A stretch of 17,644 bases of DNA from Theodoxus fluviatilis (Eukaryota > Mollusca > Gastropoda > Cycloneritida > Neritidae). Under the pieces are notes generated by a model. It worked only from the letters and a program-made list of their open reading frames with translations, ran no database searches and was not told where the DNA came from. This document shows, piece after piece, positions 9,941 through 17,644 of this stretch. The first letter of the stretch is position 1. The number at the start of each line of letters is the position of its first letter. Where the stretch lies: contig JAWQFJ010012280.1 of the NCBI GenBank assembly GCA_034096865.1, positions 27,501 to 45,144 of the forward strand, given 5' to 3'. The position numbers and the translations under genes were made by a program.

Positions 9941-12900
9941 CACACAAACTCTCACATACACACACACACACACACACTCTCTCTCAAGCACACAGACTCT
10001 CTCACACACACACACATTCTCTTTCTCTTCTCCCCCACCCCCCACCCCATCCCCACAGTGACACACACACAGTGTCATGCATACATAAACATTCACACAC
10101 ACTCTTTCTCTCCCCCCCCCCCCCCCCCCCCCCCCTCTCTCTCACTCTCTCTCTCACATATACACACACACACACACACATACAAAAACACTCTCACACA
10201 CGCACACATGCAAAGAGAACTCACATGTAGATTGGTATATTCTCCATCATCTTCAGGAGCTTGAGGTTTACACTTGCCGCAGCAGAAGTTGCAGCAGAGG
10301 CAACAGCAGCAGCAGCAGTAGAAGCCTGTTATGATGCCACAGAATATGACCAAAGCCTGCAAAAGAGACAGTGACAGGAATTATAGCAGAATCCACAGAT
10401 CATCCCAAAATTCATCATCTGCAACTTCAAGGCAAAAAGGACCTGGTCAGGAAATCAGGACCTTGGCTGAAGAGGGTGCTGTTGGTACTGAAGCAGACAT
10501 TTCTCAATCTGTGCCATCTTGTAAGTGCTGGATGCTACTCTGCATGCTACACTGCAATTCAGACTGAAATCTGTACACATGCATTAAGTATTTGAAGCAG
10601 GTAAGTTGCCCATGAGTATGGGGCAAAGAACTTCAATTTCATTTTAACAGAGTATATTCTCTTCTCAACTGAGGAATAACAACATACGTTGTTCCTATCC
10701 TTTGGGATTACAGTACTTTCACACCGGTCTCTATATTCCACTCACAGACTTTGCTATGCATTCCACATTTAAAAAATCATGATGTCTCTTTTCATCTTTT
10801 ACTTCCACTCCATCATAGCCAGGGAGAGAAATGCCAAGTACTTCCTGAGAGCTTAACTGCAGATTACAAATCCACTCTTAATCATCCAAATGTATCAGCA
10901 TCATTTTTGCAATCATGAAAGTCAAGTCATCACATGAATTATTATCTATAATCAACTCACCATAGAATGAAAATGCACTGACTAATGGCACTAACCTAGT
11001 CATGTTCTGAAAAAAGCCAAGCTAATAAGCTAGTGAAGAATCACTGCTCAAAGTTTTCTTTATGAATATAAGGCCAACAGAAAAACAAATGTGGCTAAAG
11101 TAACCTTGCTACACATAAAAATTGGGTCAGTAGGCTGAAGATTATTCTTTTCTTTTTAATAAGATGCTGAACTGAACATTAAAATTATGTATAAAGATTT
11201 ATCTTTCCCTGAACATGCTCATAGGGCAGGGAGGATGGGACAGCATGCAGTTGGTTATCTACCATTGATTTCTTTCTTTTTGTTCTTTTTTACAAACAAA
11301 AAAGTTTAGGGTATGCAGAAAAAAAGGAGGGGTAGGTTGGGTTCCTATAACAACTTATTTTAATTTCTGGCCTCACATCTTGGCATGGTATTCAACGCCC
11401 TGAGCAATTCTATAGTGTTAGTGTTACCTCCAATTCTGTCCTAGAGTTAGCGACACCTCAGTGCACTCTTACACTGCACTGTTTTCTCCTGTATGCTCAA
11501 TCTCGCACTGTATCTTATCATGAAGTGTATTGTGTATTGCACTGAGGAATATCCTACCTTGAACAGTACTGTATTGTCTTGTGCAATGTTTTATGAAGCA
11601 CTGTATTGTGTTGGGCAACACTGTCACCACAAAAAGTGTTTTTCCTGTAGAGTACTGCATTGCACCAAGCATTATACTTTACTGTATTGCATTGTGAACT
11701 GCTTTTATCTCTCCTATGTAATGTACACCAATAAGCCGTCTTGCAATGTGCACTGTGCTCTGGATGGTATATGCAGACCCAAGCAGAAAACTGCAACTAT
11801 ATTGTACTAAATATTGAACTCACTAAAAAGTAAAATGCACACACTCTGTAGTATAAACACACACCACACTGTGTTGCAATGTATTGTGTCATGCAATTAA
11901 TTGCACAGAAGTGAACACTTGTCTCACATGGTAGTGTACTCTGCACTACTTTGTATAGGACTGAACTGCATCTTGCACTGTATTGAGTAATAAATTGTAC
12001 TACATGTGATTCATCCATATTCTACAGCATACCACACTGCATTGTATTGTACTTATTATCTTGAGCTGAGCACAGTTTTGCACAGAACTGACCAGTACAG
12101 AGTGCAGCACTTTGTTTTGTACTTTTCTGCACTGTGCTAATTCTACAGCACACTGTGCTAAATGTGCTCATTCTACAGCACACTGTGCTAAATGTGCTCA
12201 TTCTACAGCACACTGTGCTAAATGTGCTCATTCCACAGCACACTGTGCTAAATGTGCTCATTCTACAGCACACTGTGCTAAATGTGCTCATTCTACAGCA
12301 CACTGTGCTAAATGTGCTCATTCCACAGCACACTGTGCTAAATGTGCTCATTCCACAGCACACTGTGCTAAATGTGCTCATTCTACAGCACACTGTGCTA
12401 AATGTGCTCATTCTACAGCACACTGTGCTAAATGTGCTCATTCTACAGCACACTGTGCTAAATGTGCTCATTCCACAGCACACTGTGCTAAATGTGCTCA
12501 TTCCACAGCACACTGTGCTAAATGTGCTCATTCCACAGCACACTGTGCTAAATGTGCTCATTCTACAGCACACTGTGCTAAATGTGCTCATTCTACAGCA
12601 CACTGTGCTAAATGTGCTCATTACACAGCACACTGTGGTGATCTGCCGCCTACCTTGCACCATCCACTAGTGAGGACCAGGTAGGTGTTAACATTTTCCT
12701 CTCCAAACTGCTCCGCAGCATAGATACCCAGAGAGCCGTACTGGTCATAGATGCCTCGCCTTGTGTTGTCCGTCAGAATCTTGTGTGCTCGGTTGATTTC
12801 CTTGAACTTCTGCAAATGCACCGCACAAACACACAAAGTTGATTAAACATTTTCACAGCTTGATAATAACCTTTGTGCAACTGCAGCATCACTGACCCCT

Positions 12901-13593
12901 GACCTTCCAGTCCTTTATTCCTTTTCTTTTTCCCTTGTAAGTCCACAACAAAGGCATAAGAAAATTTAAGACTGTAGTAAATTAGTATGAGTGAACTGTA
13001 TGTCATTAGGACTTGCACACTACCATCAAACAACCAGCATCTAAAAGATGGGCACACCCAGACAAGAAAACGTTCTTTATGGTTTATAATGCAGAATATT
13101 CTAACCTGTTTACACTCCAATACAGATAAGGGTGCACACACACACAAAAGAGTGTCTTTTAAAGAAAAGTTTTCAGTTTTTAGCCACAAACCAACCCAAG
13201 CTGGACATATTCCTGACTGGAAAACAAATGGACTGCAAAACATGTCTTAAAATATCTAAGATTTTTTACTTTCAATTTTTGTATCCTAAAAATTTAGGCA
13301 TACAATATACATCTAAATCATATGAGTACACAAGGATCTGAATATTCCATTCATCCAAATCAATTATGCAAGGCATCACTGTGATCACATAAATGAATAG
13401 AAGCTTGTTCTGCTCATGACAGGACCTACGCTGTGCACCACTCTAAGTATCTTACCCATCATCTGTGAGAAAAATGTTATCAACATGCACTTACACCACA
13501 AGCAATGGAGCAGAGAAAATAAAGAGCAGAGTTACTTACATCAGCTGCATCAGGGTCATCTCTGTTCTTGTCAGGGTGGTACTTGAGGGCCAA
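9161..13593 (-). CDS. DNAJC5: Cysteine string protein (DNAJC5/CSP), 5'-partial, four exons
   Basis: J-domain co-chaperone that works with Hsc70 on synaptic and secretory vesicles, keeping SNARE proteins such as SNAP-25 folded; it is anchored in the membrane by palmitoylation of its cysteine string. Exons on the minus strand are 13593-13540, 12809-12654, 10356-10225 and 9355-9161, joined at phase-0 GT-AG introns of about 730, 2297 and 869 bp. They give 178 residues plus a TGA stop. Visible in order are YHPDKN (HPD motif that stimulates Hsp70 ATPase), [14 protein letters not shown] and IYDQYGSLG (J-domain helices III-IV), the family linker [11 protein letters not shown], a hydrophobic lead-in, the cysteine string, KCKP, and a Ser/Pro-rich tail. 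About 35-37 N-terminal residues expected from the family (start codon to YRK, just before [10 protein letters not shown]) were searched for up to 17644 and not found, so the first coding exon probably lies outside the window. Family identification is firm; the symbol follows animal orthologues. Confidence 0.95.
9376..9610 (-). mobile_element. ATCC/ATTC-tailed SINE, copy C, diverged, in the last CSP intron
   Basis: Plus-strand blocks tgcctatcagcctctgcagg, ttacgtaagcccactga and, near the other end, gggtcttttctcacctccaaccca line up in order with copies A and B. The middle is divergent and partly replaced. In sense orientation (minus strand) the body, about 9610-9446, is followed by an ATTC/ATTCA-rich tail to about 9376. 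The tail ends roughly 20 nt before the last CSP exon. No clear target duplication is seen, consistent with an old copy. Confidence 0.65.
9853..10212. repeat. Compound AC/CT microsatellite with a 24-C run
   Basis: Within the last CSP intron: AC-rich start, an uninterrupted (CT)n at 9877-9937, alternating AC and CT blocks, a run of 24 C at 10112-10135, then CT and AC blocks to about 10212. On the sense strand this is GT, GA and poly-G, beginning about 12 nt inside the intron from the donor at 10224. The long open frames across it on both strands are repeat artefacts. Confidence 0.95.
10225..10356 (-). CDS. DNAJC5: CSP exon with the cysteine string (132 nt)
   Basis: 44 codons between acceptor ...ctcttttgcag and donor gtgagt, phase 0 at both ends. 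It begins [12 protein letters not shown], a hydrophobic membrane-contacting segment, followed by [18 protein letters not shown] and then [14 protein letters not shown]. There are 12 cysteines in all, 11 of them in the dense string; these are the palmitoylation sites in characterised CSPs. KCKP after the string is a family hallmark. The plus strand shows the string as a run of gca/gcag repeats, so slippage could alter the cysteine count. The following intron starts with GT-rich sequence that passes into long GT/GA and poly-G tracts on the sense strand. Confidence 0.96.
10357..11454. other. CSP intron sequence, no other feature seen
   Basis: Part of the 2.3-kb intron upstream of the cysteine-string exon. 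Moderately AT-rich, with a T-rich patch at 11270-11300. No alternative exon with credible splice sites and coding content was recognised. Confidence 0.55.
11455..12129. repeat. Cloud of degenerate CACTGTATTG-like words
   Basis: The plus strand is saturated with variants of cactgtattg, gcactgt, tgtattgtgt and tgcattgtg. Examples are gcactgtattgtgttgggca near 11600, tactgtattgcattgtgaac near 11682 and gcactgtattgagtaataaa near 11976. No fixed period is visible. It runs straight into the regular 30-bp array and shares the core cactgtg with it, suggesting a decayed tandem repeat from which the younger array grew. Confidence 0.6.
12130..12637. repeat. 30-bp satellite, 16 full copies plus partial ends, beside a CSP splice donor
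   Basis: Sixteen 30-bp units from 12151 to 12630, each starting cactgtgctaaatgtgctca and ending with a variable tt-(c/a)-(t/c)-acagca. A 21-bp copy missing 9 bp precedes (12130-12150) and cactgtg follows (12631-12637). Unit variants in order at the last variable base are T T C T T C C T T T C C C T T, then ttacac in unit 16. Each junction forms the inverted repeat agcaca-c-tgtgct. Because 30 is divisible by 3, frames stay open on both strands (190 codons plus, 213 minus). These are artefacts with no coding signal. Confidence 0.97.
12654..12809 (-). CDS. DNAJC5: CSP exon with J-domain helices III-IV and linker (156 nt)
   Basis: 52 codons between acceptor ...gcatttgcag and donor gtaggc, phase 0 at both ends. 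It starts [10 protein letters not shown] and ends [22 protein letters not shown] is the highly conserved CSP linker that separates this family from other DNAJC proteins. TSGWCK replaces the vertebrate SSWWAK. If the following intron were retained, the frame would run on for ten codons and stop at TAA. The intron side of the donor is occupied by a 30-bp satellite that ends 16 nt away. Confidence 0.95.
12810..13539. other. CSP intron between the two J-domain exons
   Basis: 730 bp, GT-AG on the minus strand (gtaagt...tttgcag). AT-rich, with a short CA stretch near 13136. No other feature seen. Confidence 0.7.
13540..13593 (-). CDS. DNAJC5: CSP exon with the HPD loop of the J domain (54 nt)
   Basis: A small phase-0/phase-0 exon of 18 codons, reading [18 protein letters not shown]. 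The acceptor is ...gcatgacag and the donor is gtaagt, a full match to consensus. It carries the end of J-domain helix II and the invariant HPD tripeptide. Skipping it would keep the reading frame but remove HPD, which would abolish Hsc70 stimulation. In other animals the same residues sit just after YRK in the J domain. Confidence 0.95.
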
Positions 13594-14039
13594 CTGTCAT
13601 GCAACATGGAGTACAGTTACTGACCTATGGCAAAAGTAGCATAGGAGAAATTGGCATCTTCAAGTTTAACATTCTAATCATAGATGTCCTTTCTGAATGT
13701 TGTTGTTGTTATTGTTTATTCACAGTTTTGGCATTATTTCAAAGCAACGAAAACATTTAATAATTAAAGTTCCATTGTAAGATCCTTTGCTGCACGACTC
13801 CTTTTGTTTTAAAGCAGTTACCAATTTGGCAAATTCTTCTTCTTGGTTTAAAAAAATGCTAAATCAGACCTACAAAGTCCTCATTTCCAAAACCTATTTT
13901 GCCTGATTCACTATAGTTTCCACTGTGCCACCAGAGGTCTAATATCTATACATTTCAAAATAAACAAATGATTAATAAATATCATATAGAACAGTTTTAT
14001 GTCTCACTAACACTAAGATATATCTACACTTCATCCCTT
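13594..14039. other. Sequence upstream of the HPD exon, no feature seen
   Basis: Presumed intron of CSP on the minus strand. AT-rich with a short ttgttgttgtt stretch at about 13700. The preceding CSP exon (expected to end ...YRK followed by a donor) is not here. Confidence 0.5.
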
Positions 14040-14040
14040 G

Positions 14041-14115
<75 letters not shown>

Positions 14116-14142
14116 AGAGAGAGAGGAAAGAGAGAGAGAGAG

Positions 14143-14189
<47 letters not shown>

Positions 14190-14231
14190 GAGAGAGAGAG
14201 AGAGAAGAAAGAGAGAGAGAAGAAAAAAGAA

Positions 14232-14270
<39 letters not shown>

Positions 14271-14411
14271 GAGAGAGATAGAGAGTGAGAGAGAGAGACG
14301 AGAGGAAAAAGAGAGAGAAGATGGGAGAGAGAGAAGAGAGAGAGAGAGATAGAGAGAAGAGAGAGAGGAGAGGAGAGGGAGGAGAGAGAAGAGGAGAGAG
14401 GAGAGGAGGAA

Positions 14412-14442
<31 letters not shown>

Positions 14443-14448
14443 AGAGAG

Positions 14449-14485
<37 letters not shown>
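14040..14485. repeat. 446-bp GA-rich homopurine tract
   Basis: Plus strand is all purine for 239 nt (14040-14278), then continues to 14485 with only a handful of pyrimidines. Mostly (GA)n with GGA and GAAA variants. Mirror-symmetric homopurine DNA of this kind can form triplex (H-DNA). It lies in presumed CSP upstream intron, where the sense strand is (TC)n. The Arg/Glu-rich and Ser/Leu-rich reading frames are artefacts. Confidence 0.97.
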
Positions 14486-14489
<4 letters not shown>

Positions 14490-15578
14490 GTCACTTGAAA
14501 GTAAACACATGTATCATCAATGCTTAGTGCTGCATTTTATCCAGATTTCCACTAACAATAAGACATTATATCTCATATGCTTTGTTGTTAGATCCATGCA
14601 TACATTTCCAATGCAATGGAAGTGATTTCATAAGTACTATCCTAGAAAGTGCTATCCTGCAAATATAACTTTTTAAAATCATTTTGAACAGTATTGATAC
14701 TCTCAGTTTACCTCCATAACGTGTAAGTATACTGTTTCAAAATGTAAAAAACTGTCTTTTATCACAAGATACTCATAACACAGTGGTTCTGAATTGCAGC
14801 ATTAGCTTTGTTGTCATAGCAGAATGCAAATGAATGCATGCCGCATAAAATGTTACCATACTATACACAAATTTCCATATATGAACACACCAGAATGGTA
14901 TTTCATTCATGAGGCTGCAGGATATGCTGCTTCGGCAACAGAGAAGTAAGCATTATCTGTAACTCCAAGAAAACTCGGCTATGTAAGGTGACCCATGAGG
15001 CTGTATGATTTTGTCTGATATAAGTCTCTCACAGCAAGTATGAGACACAGGTGCAGCCTGTTGACTGAAAAAAACAACTGTGCTTCATCGACCTAATCCC
15101 CTTCATGATCTTATCTAATGAGGAGTGTTTGACAGCTGGGACGACAAAGTCAGATAAGATAGTCTGGAGGATGTTGTTTGTCTCCTAAGACTCTTACAAT
15201 ACCTAAAACAGACTTACTCTGTCACGACAAACCCAGACTATTGAGGAAGAGTGTAGGATGCCTGAAGATAGAGATATGCTATGAAAGCTTGCCCAAGACT
15301 ATTTTGCAGGAAATGTTTGAAGACTGTCACCAGGCAATGCTCTTCAAATTATTGTGGAACGTCATTCAAGAAATTCCAGTCATATCCTCTCCACTATAAA
15401 TGTATAAGGGTCTGTCTCAGAAACTGGGCCTAAAAGTGTGACATGGTGGTGCAAAAAAAAAGTTGCTTTAAATAGTCTGCAATGCACTTTTTCATAAAGC
15501 CTAACAATGGATGCAATGAGTTATGCAGGTGAAAAGATAACTTAGACAAGAATACAGGCTCCAGGGGTCTGGAAATGA
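14486..15578. other. AT-rich sequence, no gene seen
   Basis: Presumed upstream intron or flank of CSP. The longest open frame (15178-15399, plus, 73 codons) has no recognisable motif. No repeat body or RNA gene is visible. Confidence 0.5.
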
Positions 15579-15602
15579 GCGGCCAATAGGAAAATTGGCC
15601 GC
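15579..15602. repeat. 9-bp perfect hairpin
   Basis: gcggccaat at 15579-15587 pairs perfectly with attggccgc at 15594-15602 around a 6-nt loop, aggaaa. Each arm contains CCAAT/ATTGG. No T run follows. It leads directly into a CGTAACATGGACAC motif at 15602. Confidence 0.75.
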
Positions 15603-16241
15603 GTAACATGGACACAAAATTCAAACCAATAGTACTACAAAATGGTAGTTAAAACCATTGTATTTTAAGAATACACCCTAATGGCCATACAGAAACAGCA
15701 TGTAAACAAAATATTTGGGATTCAGAAGGGTACTTGACTTCCAACATGTGAACTTAAAGTCGGGATGGCATTTTGATATTTTTTTGTGTTGAAAAAGTGT
15801 CATCATATGACACACTTCTTAGGAAGTTGATGTTAACCAGCATCATCATGTGAAATAAAGACATAGCCATGTAGAAAACCTTTCTGAATGAACCTATGTT
15901 CAATTGCAAGGAAATGTTACCAGTGTATAAAATTGTATTTGCCGCGTAACAAAGACACCACATTCACACTTTCACCCACCTTCCATAAACAAAACATTAA
16001 AACTGCTTGACATGCCATTGTGATTACTTTATTTGAATCCACAAGTATCCTTTAAAAAGCAAACAAGCATGTTGTGGCAAAATTGAAGAAAGAAAAACAA
16101 AAGAAAAAAATGACTAGGCATTTCTTTTGAACGCAGAGGAAAAGGCATACAGTCTAAGAAGTTGACCACTCACTCCCTGACTAGAAGCCTAGGAAACAAG
16201 TCTGGTGAGACAGTCACTACTCCCCGGCCAGGTGCCAGAGC

Positions 16242-16486
16242 TGGATGGATGGATGAATGGATGGAAGGGGGTGTGGATGGATGGATAGATGGGTGGATGG
16301 ACGAATGAATGGAAGGGTGTGTTGATGGATGAACGGAAGGATGTGTGGAAGTATGGATAGATGGGTGGATGGATGGATGGATGAATGGGAGGGTGTGTGG
16401 ATGAATGGATTGATGGATGGGTGTGTGAATGGATGGATAGATGGGTGGATGGACGAATGAATGGAAGGGTGTGTGGATGAATGAAC
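16242..16486. repeat. GGAT-based degenerate array with a 45-bp internal duplication
   Basis: TGGA/GGAT tetranucleotides with GATA, GAAT and GGGTGTGT interruptions. A 45-bp block is identical at 16278-16322 and 16430-16474, 152 bp apart, so the array grew partly by larger duplications. The minus-strand His/Pro/Ser/Ile-rich open frame is an artefact. It uses the same tetranucleotide as the SINE tail, but no SINE body adjoins it. Confidence 0.92.
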
Positions 16487-16499
16487 GTGTCCGCGTGAT

Positions 16500-17644
16500 G
16501 AGGCTAATCGTCAGCAAAGGGCTTCGGCGCCACCGTCACGTATCAACTTTGCCAATATTTTCTGACATATTAATAAATAGGTGGTTGATTGCAACTACGC
16601 CAAACGCGTAAAACCACTGTTGCGTTCGATAAAAAAGACAAGTAGCGATATTCTTCCTCTGCAGGATCAGCCGCGTCACATGGACTCAAGTTATGGTTAT
16701 GGAAGTGGTGTCCATGTTACGAAGCACATGGTGTAGCCTTTCCACGCACGTGGCTCGACATAACAACATATTTCTGACTTCAAACTTGTTTTAAATGTAA
16801 AAATAGTTAAATTGTATGACTAGTGCAAACAAATCACTGAAATTCCTTCACAATATTCTACGGAATATTAATCTTTTCTCGACTGGTATGCATAGCCAGA
16901 AAATGTCGGGCTCCGGTAGTTCGTCGGAAAAGTCGAATTACTCGTACATTATAGCTTTTTCGCACTCCCAAACTTCTGTAAATAAAAGAGAAGGGCCCTA
17001 TATAACGCATGGAAATAGCAAATAGCAACAGATTATTCAAAATTTGTCAAAATCCTACATTTTACGACGTTCTCTCCAGATGTGATCAGTCACGTAACAC
17101 GTGGAGCGAGCCTGGACACCAAGCAGAAAACACTCCGAACACAGCAAGCTTTCGTTCCGAGTGCACAACCACGTGTACTAGTATCCTTCCGCAAGGAACT
17201 GGGTCATTCTTGTGTCGAAAATGTAGTTCCTAGCCGTTTCGGGAATGCAGGAACTTACACATTGCCGATTGGCACGTAACATGAAAAATTGGACACCATT
17301 CCGCTACAGAAACTTCAAACTCAAATTTCTTTCGTGATAATAAACATACGAAGTTCTGCGTTTCCACATGTGTTCAACGCACATGTGCGCGTGTGTTGGC
17401 ACTATGTGTGTCAATATAATGTATTCCTCCGCCGAAGTTGCCGATGCGAAAAGACGTGTTTGTGTCTGGACACCAAGCGTTACGAGGCTGATGCAGATGA
17501 AAACAGATTGAGATTTCGGTGAAAGATTTCTTTTGGGGCACTTTGCGAATAATAATAAAGTAGATAATGTTTAAAAGACGCCTTGTAATGTGTATTTTGC
17601 CTTCAAAGATCGACAGTTTCAATGCACAGTACTTTTCCAAGACC
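16500..17644. other. CpG-richer zone with CACGTG boxes and recurring CGTAAC/GGACACC motif; no exon found
   Basis: More CpG dinucleotides than the rest of the window. Three CACGTG E-boxes occur at 16747-16752, 17098-17103 and 17170-17175. CGTAAC (or its complement) recurs at 16716-16721, 17093-17098, 17275-17280 and 17479-17484, often near GGACACC. No J-domain N-terminal exon or other coding exon was recognised on either strand. It could be a regulatory region toward the 5' side of CSP or an old repeat. Confidence 0.4.

Noticed and set aside
9665..10264. Long Ser/His/Thr-rich open frames on both strands
   Set aside because: Produced by the AC/CT microsatellite inside the last CSP intron.
12130..12637. 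Possible CRISPR-like array (regular 30-bp repeats)
   Set aside because: Repeats are head-to-tail with no variable spacers, and the context is a eukaryotic intron.
12112..12684. Open frames of 178-213 codons across the 30-bp satellite on both strands (repeated [10 protein letters not shown] on plus, MSTFSTVCC on minus)
   Set aside because: The unit length is divisible by 3, so any stop-free frame stays open through the array. Three frames are open at once, and the region is CSP intron.
13801..13860. Possible upstream CSP exon on minus (reads NQEEEFAKL then gtaact)
   Set aside because: The preceding CSP exon must end close to YRK before [10 protein letters not shown]; this sequence does not match the J-domain N-terminal half.
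13968..14510. Arg/Glu-rich and Ser/Leu-rich open frames at the GA tract
   Set aside because: Pure dinucleotide repeat coding; no other coding signal.
15760..15860. Small hairpin gtgtcat-cat-atgacac and neighbouring short palindromes
   Set aside because: Seven-bp stems of this kind occur by chance in sequence of this length; no conserved context.
16170..16517. 115-codon His/Pro/Ser/Ile frame on minus
   Set aside because: Translation of the GGAT-type array.

Overview
The window looks like nuclear DNA from an invertebrate animal. It has no compact bacterial gene layout, it carries long microsatellites, SINE-type and terminal-inverted-repeat transposons, and its only recognisable gene is split by GT-AG introns. 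That gene, on the minus strand, is a cysteine string protein (DNAJC5/CSP family): a J-domain co-chaperone of synaptic and secretory vesicles. A lophotrochozoan source, probably a mollusc, is my best guess from the style of the CSP sequence (TSGWCK before the string, EYTNLH after it) and from the SINE body. This is an inference, not a proof.

Layout on the minus (gene) strand, from high to low coordinates. 13594-17644 is upstream intron or 5' flank; the exon with the start codon and the first part of the J domain is not found here and probably lies beyond 17644. This stretch holds a GGAT-type array, a 446-bp GA tract and a CpG-richer zone with a recurring CGTAAC/GGACACC motif. The exons are 13540-13593 (HPD loop), 12654-12809 (rest of the J domain and linker), 10225-10356 (cysteine string) and 9161-9355 (C-terminal tail and stop). 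All visible junctions are phase 0 and have consensus splice sites. The introns hold a 30-bp satellite ending 16 nt from a splice donor, a cloud of degenerate CACTG/ATTG words, a CT/AC/poly-C compound microsatellite, and a SINE copy whose tail runs into the last splice acceptor.

Below 9161 comes sequence that is plausibly the 3' UTR and/or 3' flank, AT-rich and without a convincing gene. It contains a nested pair of DNA transposons (7747-8281) and a decayed tRNA-type SINE (about 6480-6663). The left 3.2 kb contains two further copies of the ATCC-tailed SINE (one with a perfect 14-bp target-site duplication), a 14-copy 50-bp minisatellite inside a small coding-like GC-richer island, and a CAT/CTC-rich microsatellite.

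I see no undescribed multi-gene system. The most interesting items are the nested transposons with readable target duplications, the SINE family, the satellite and SINE that have pushed up against CSP splice sites, and the recurring CGTAAC/GGACACC motif in the right 2 kb.
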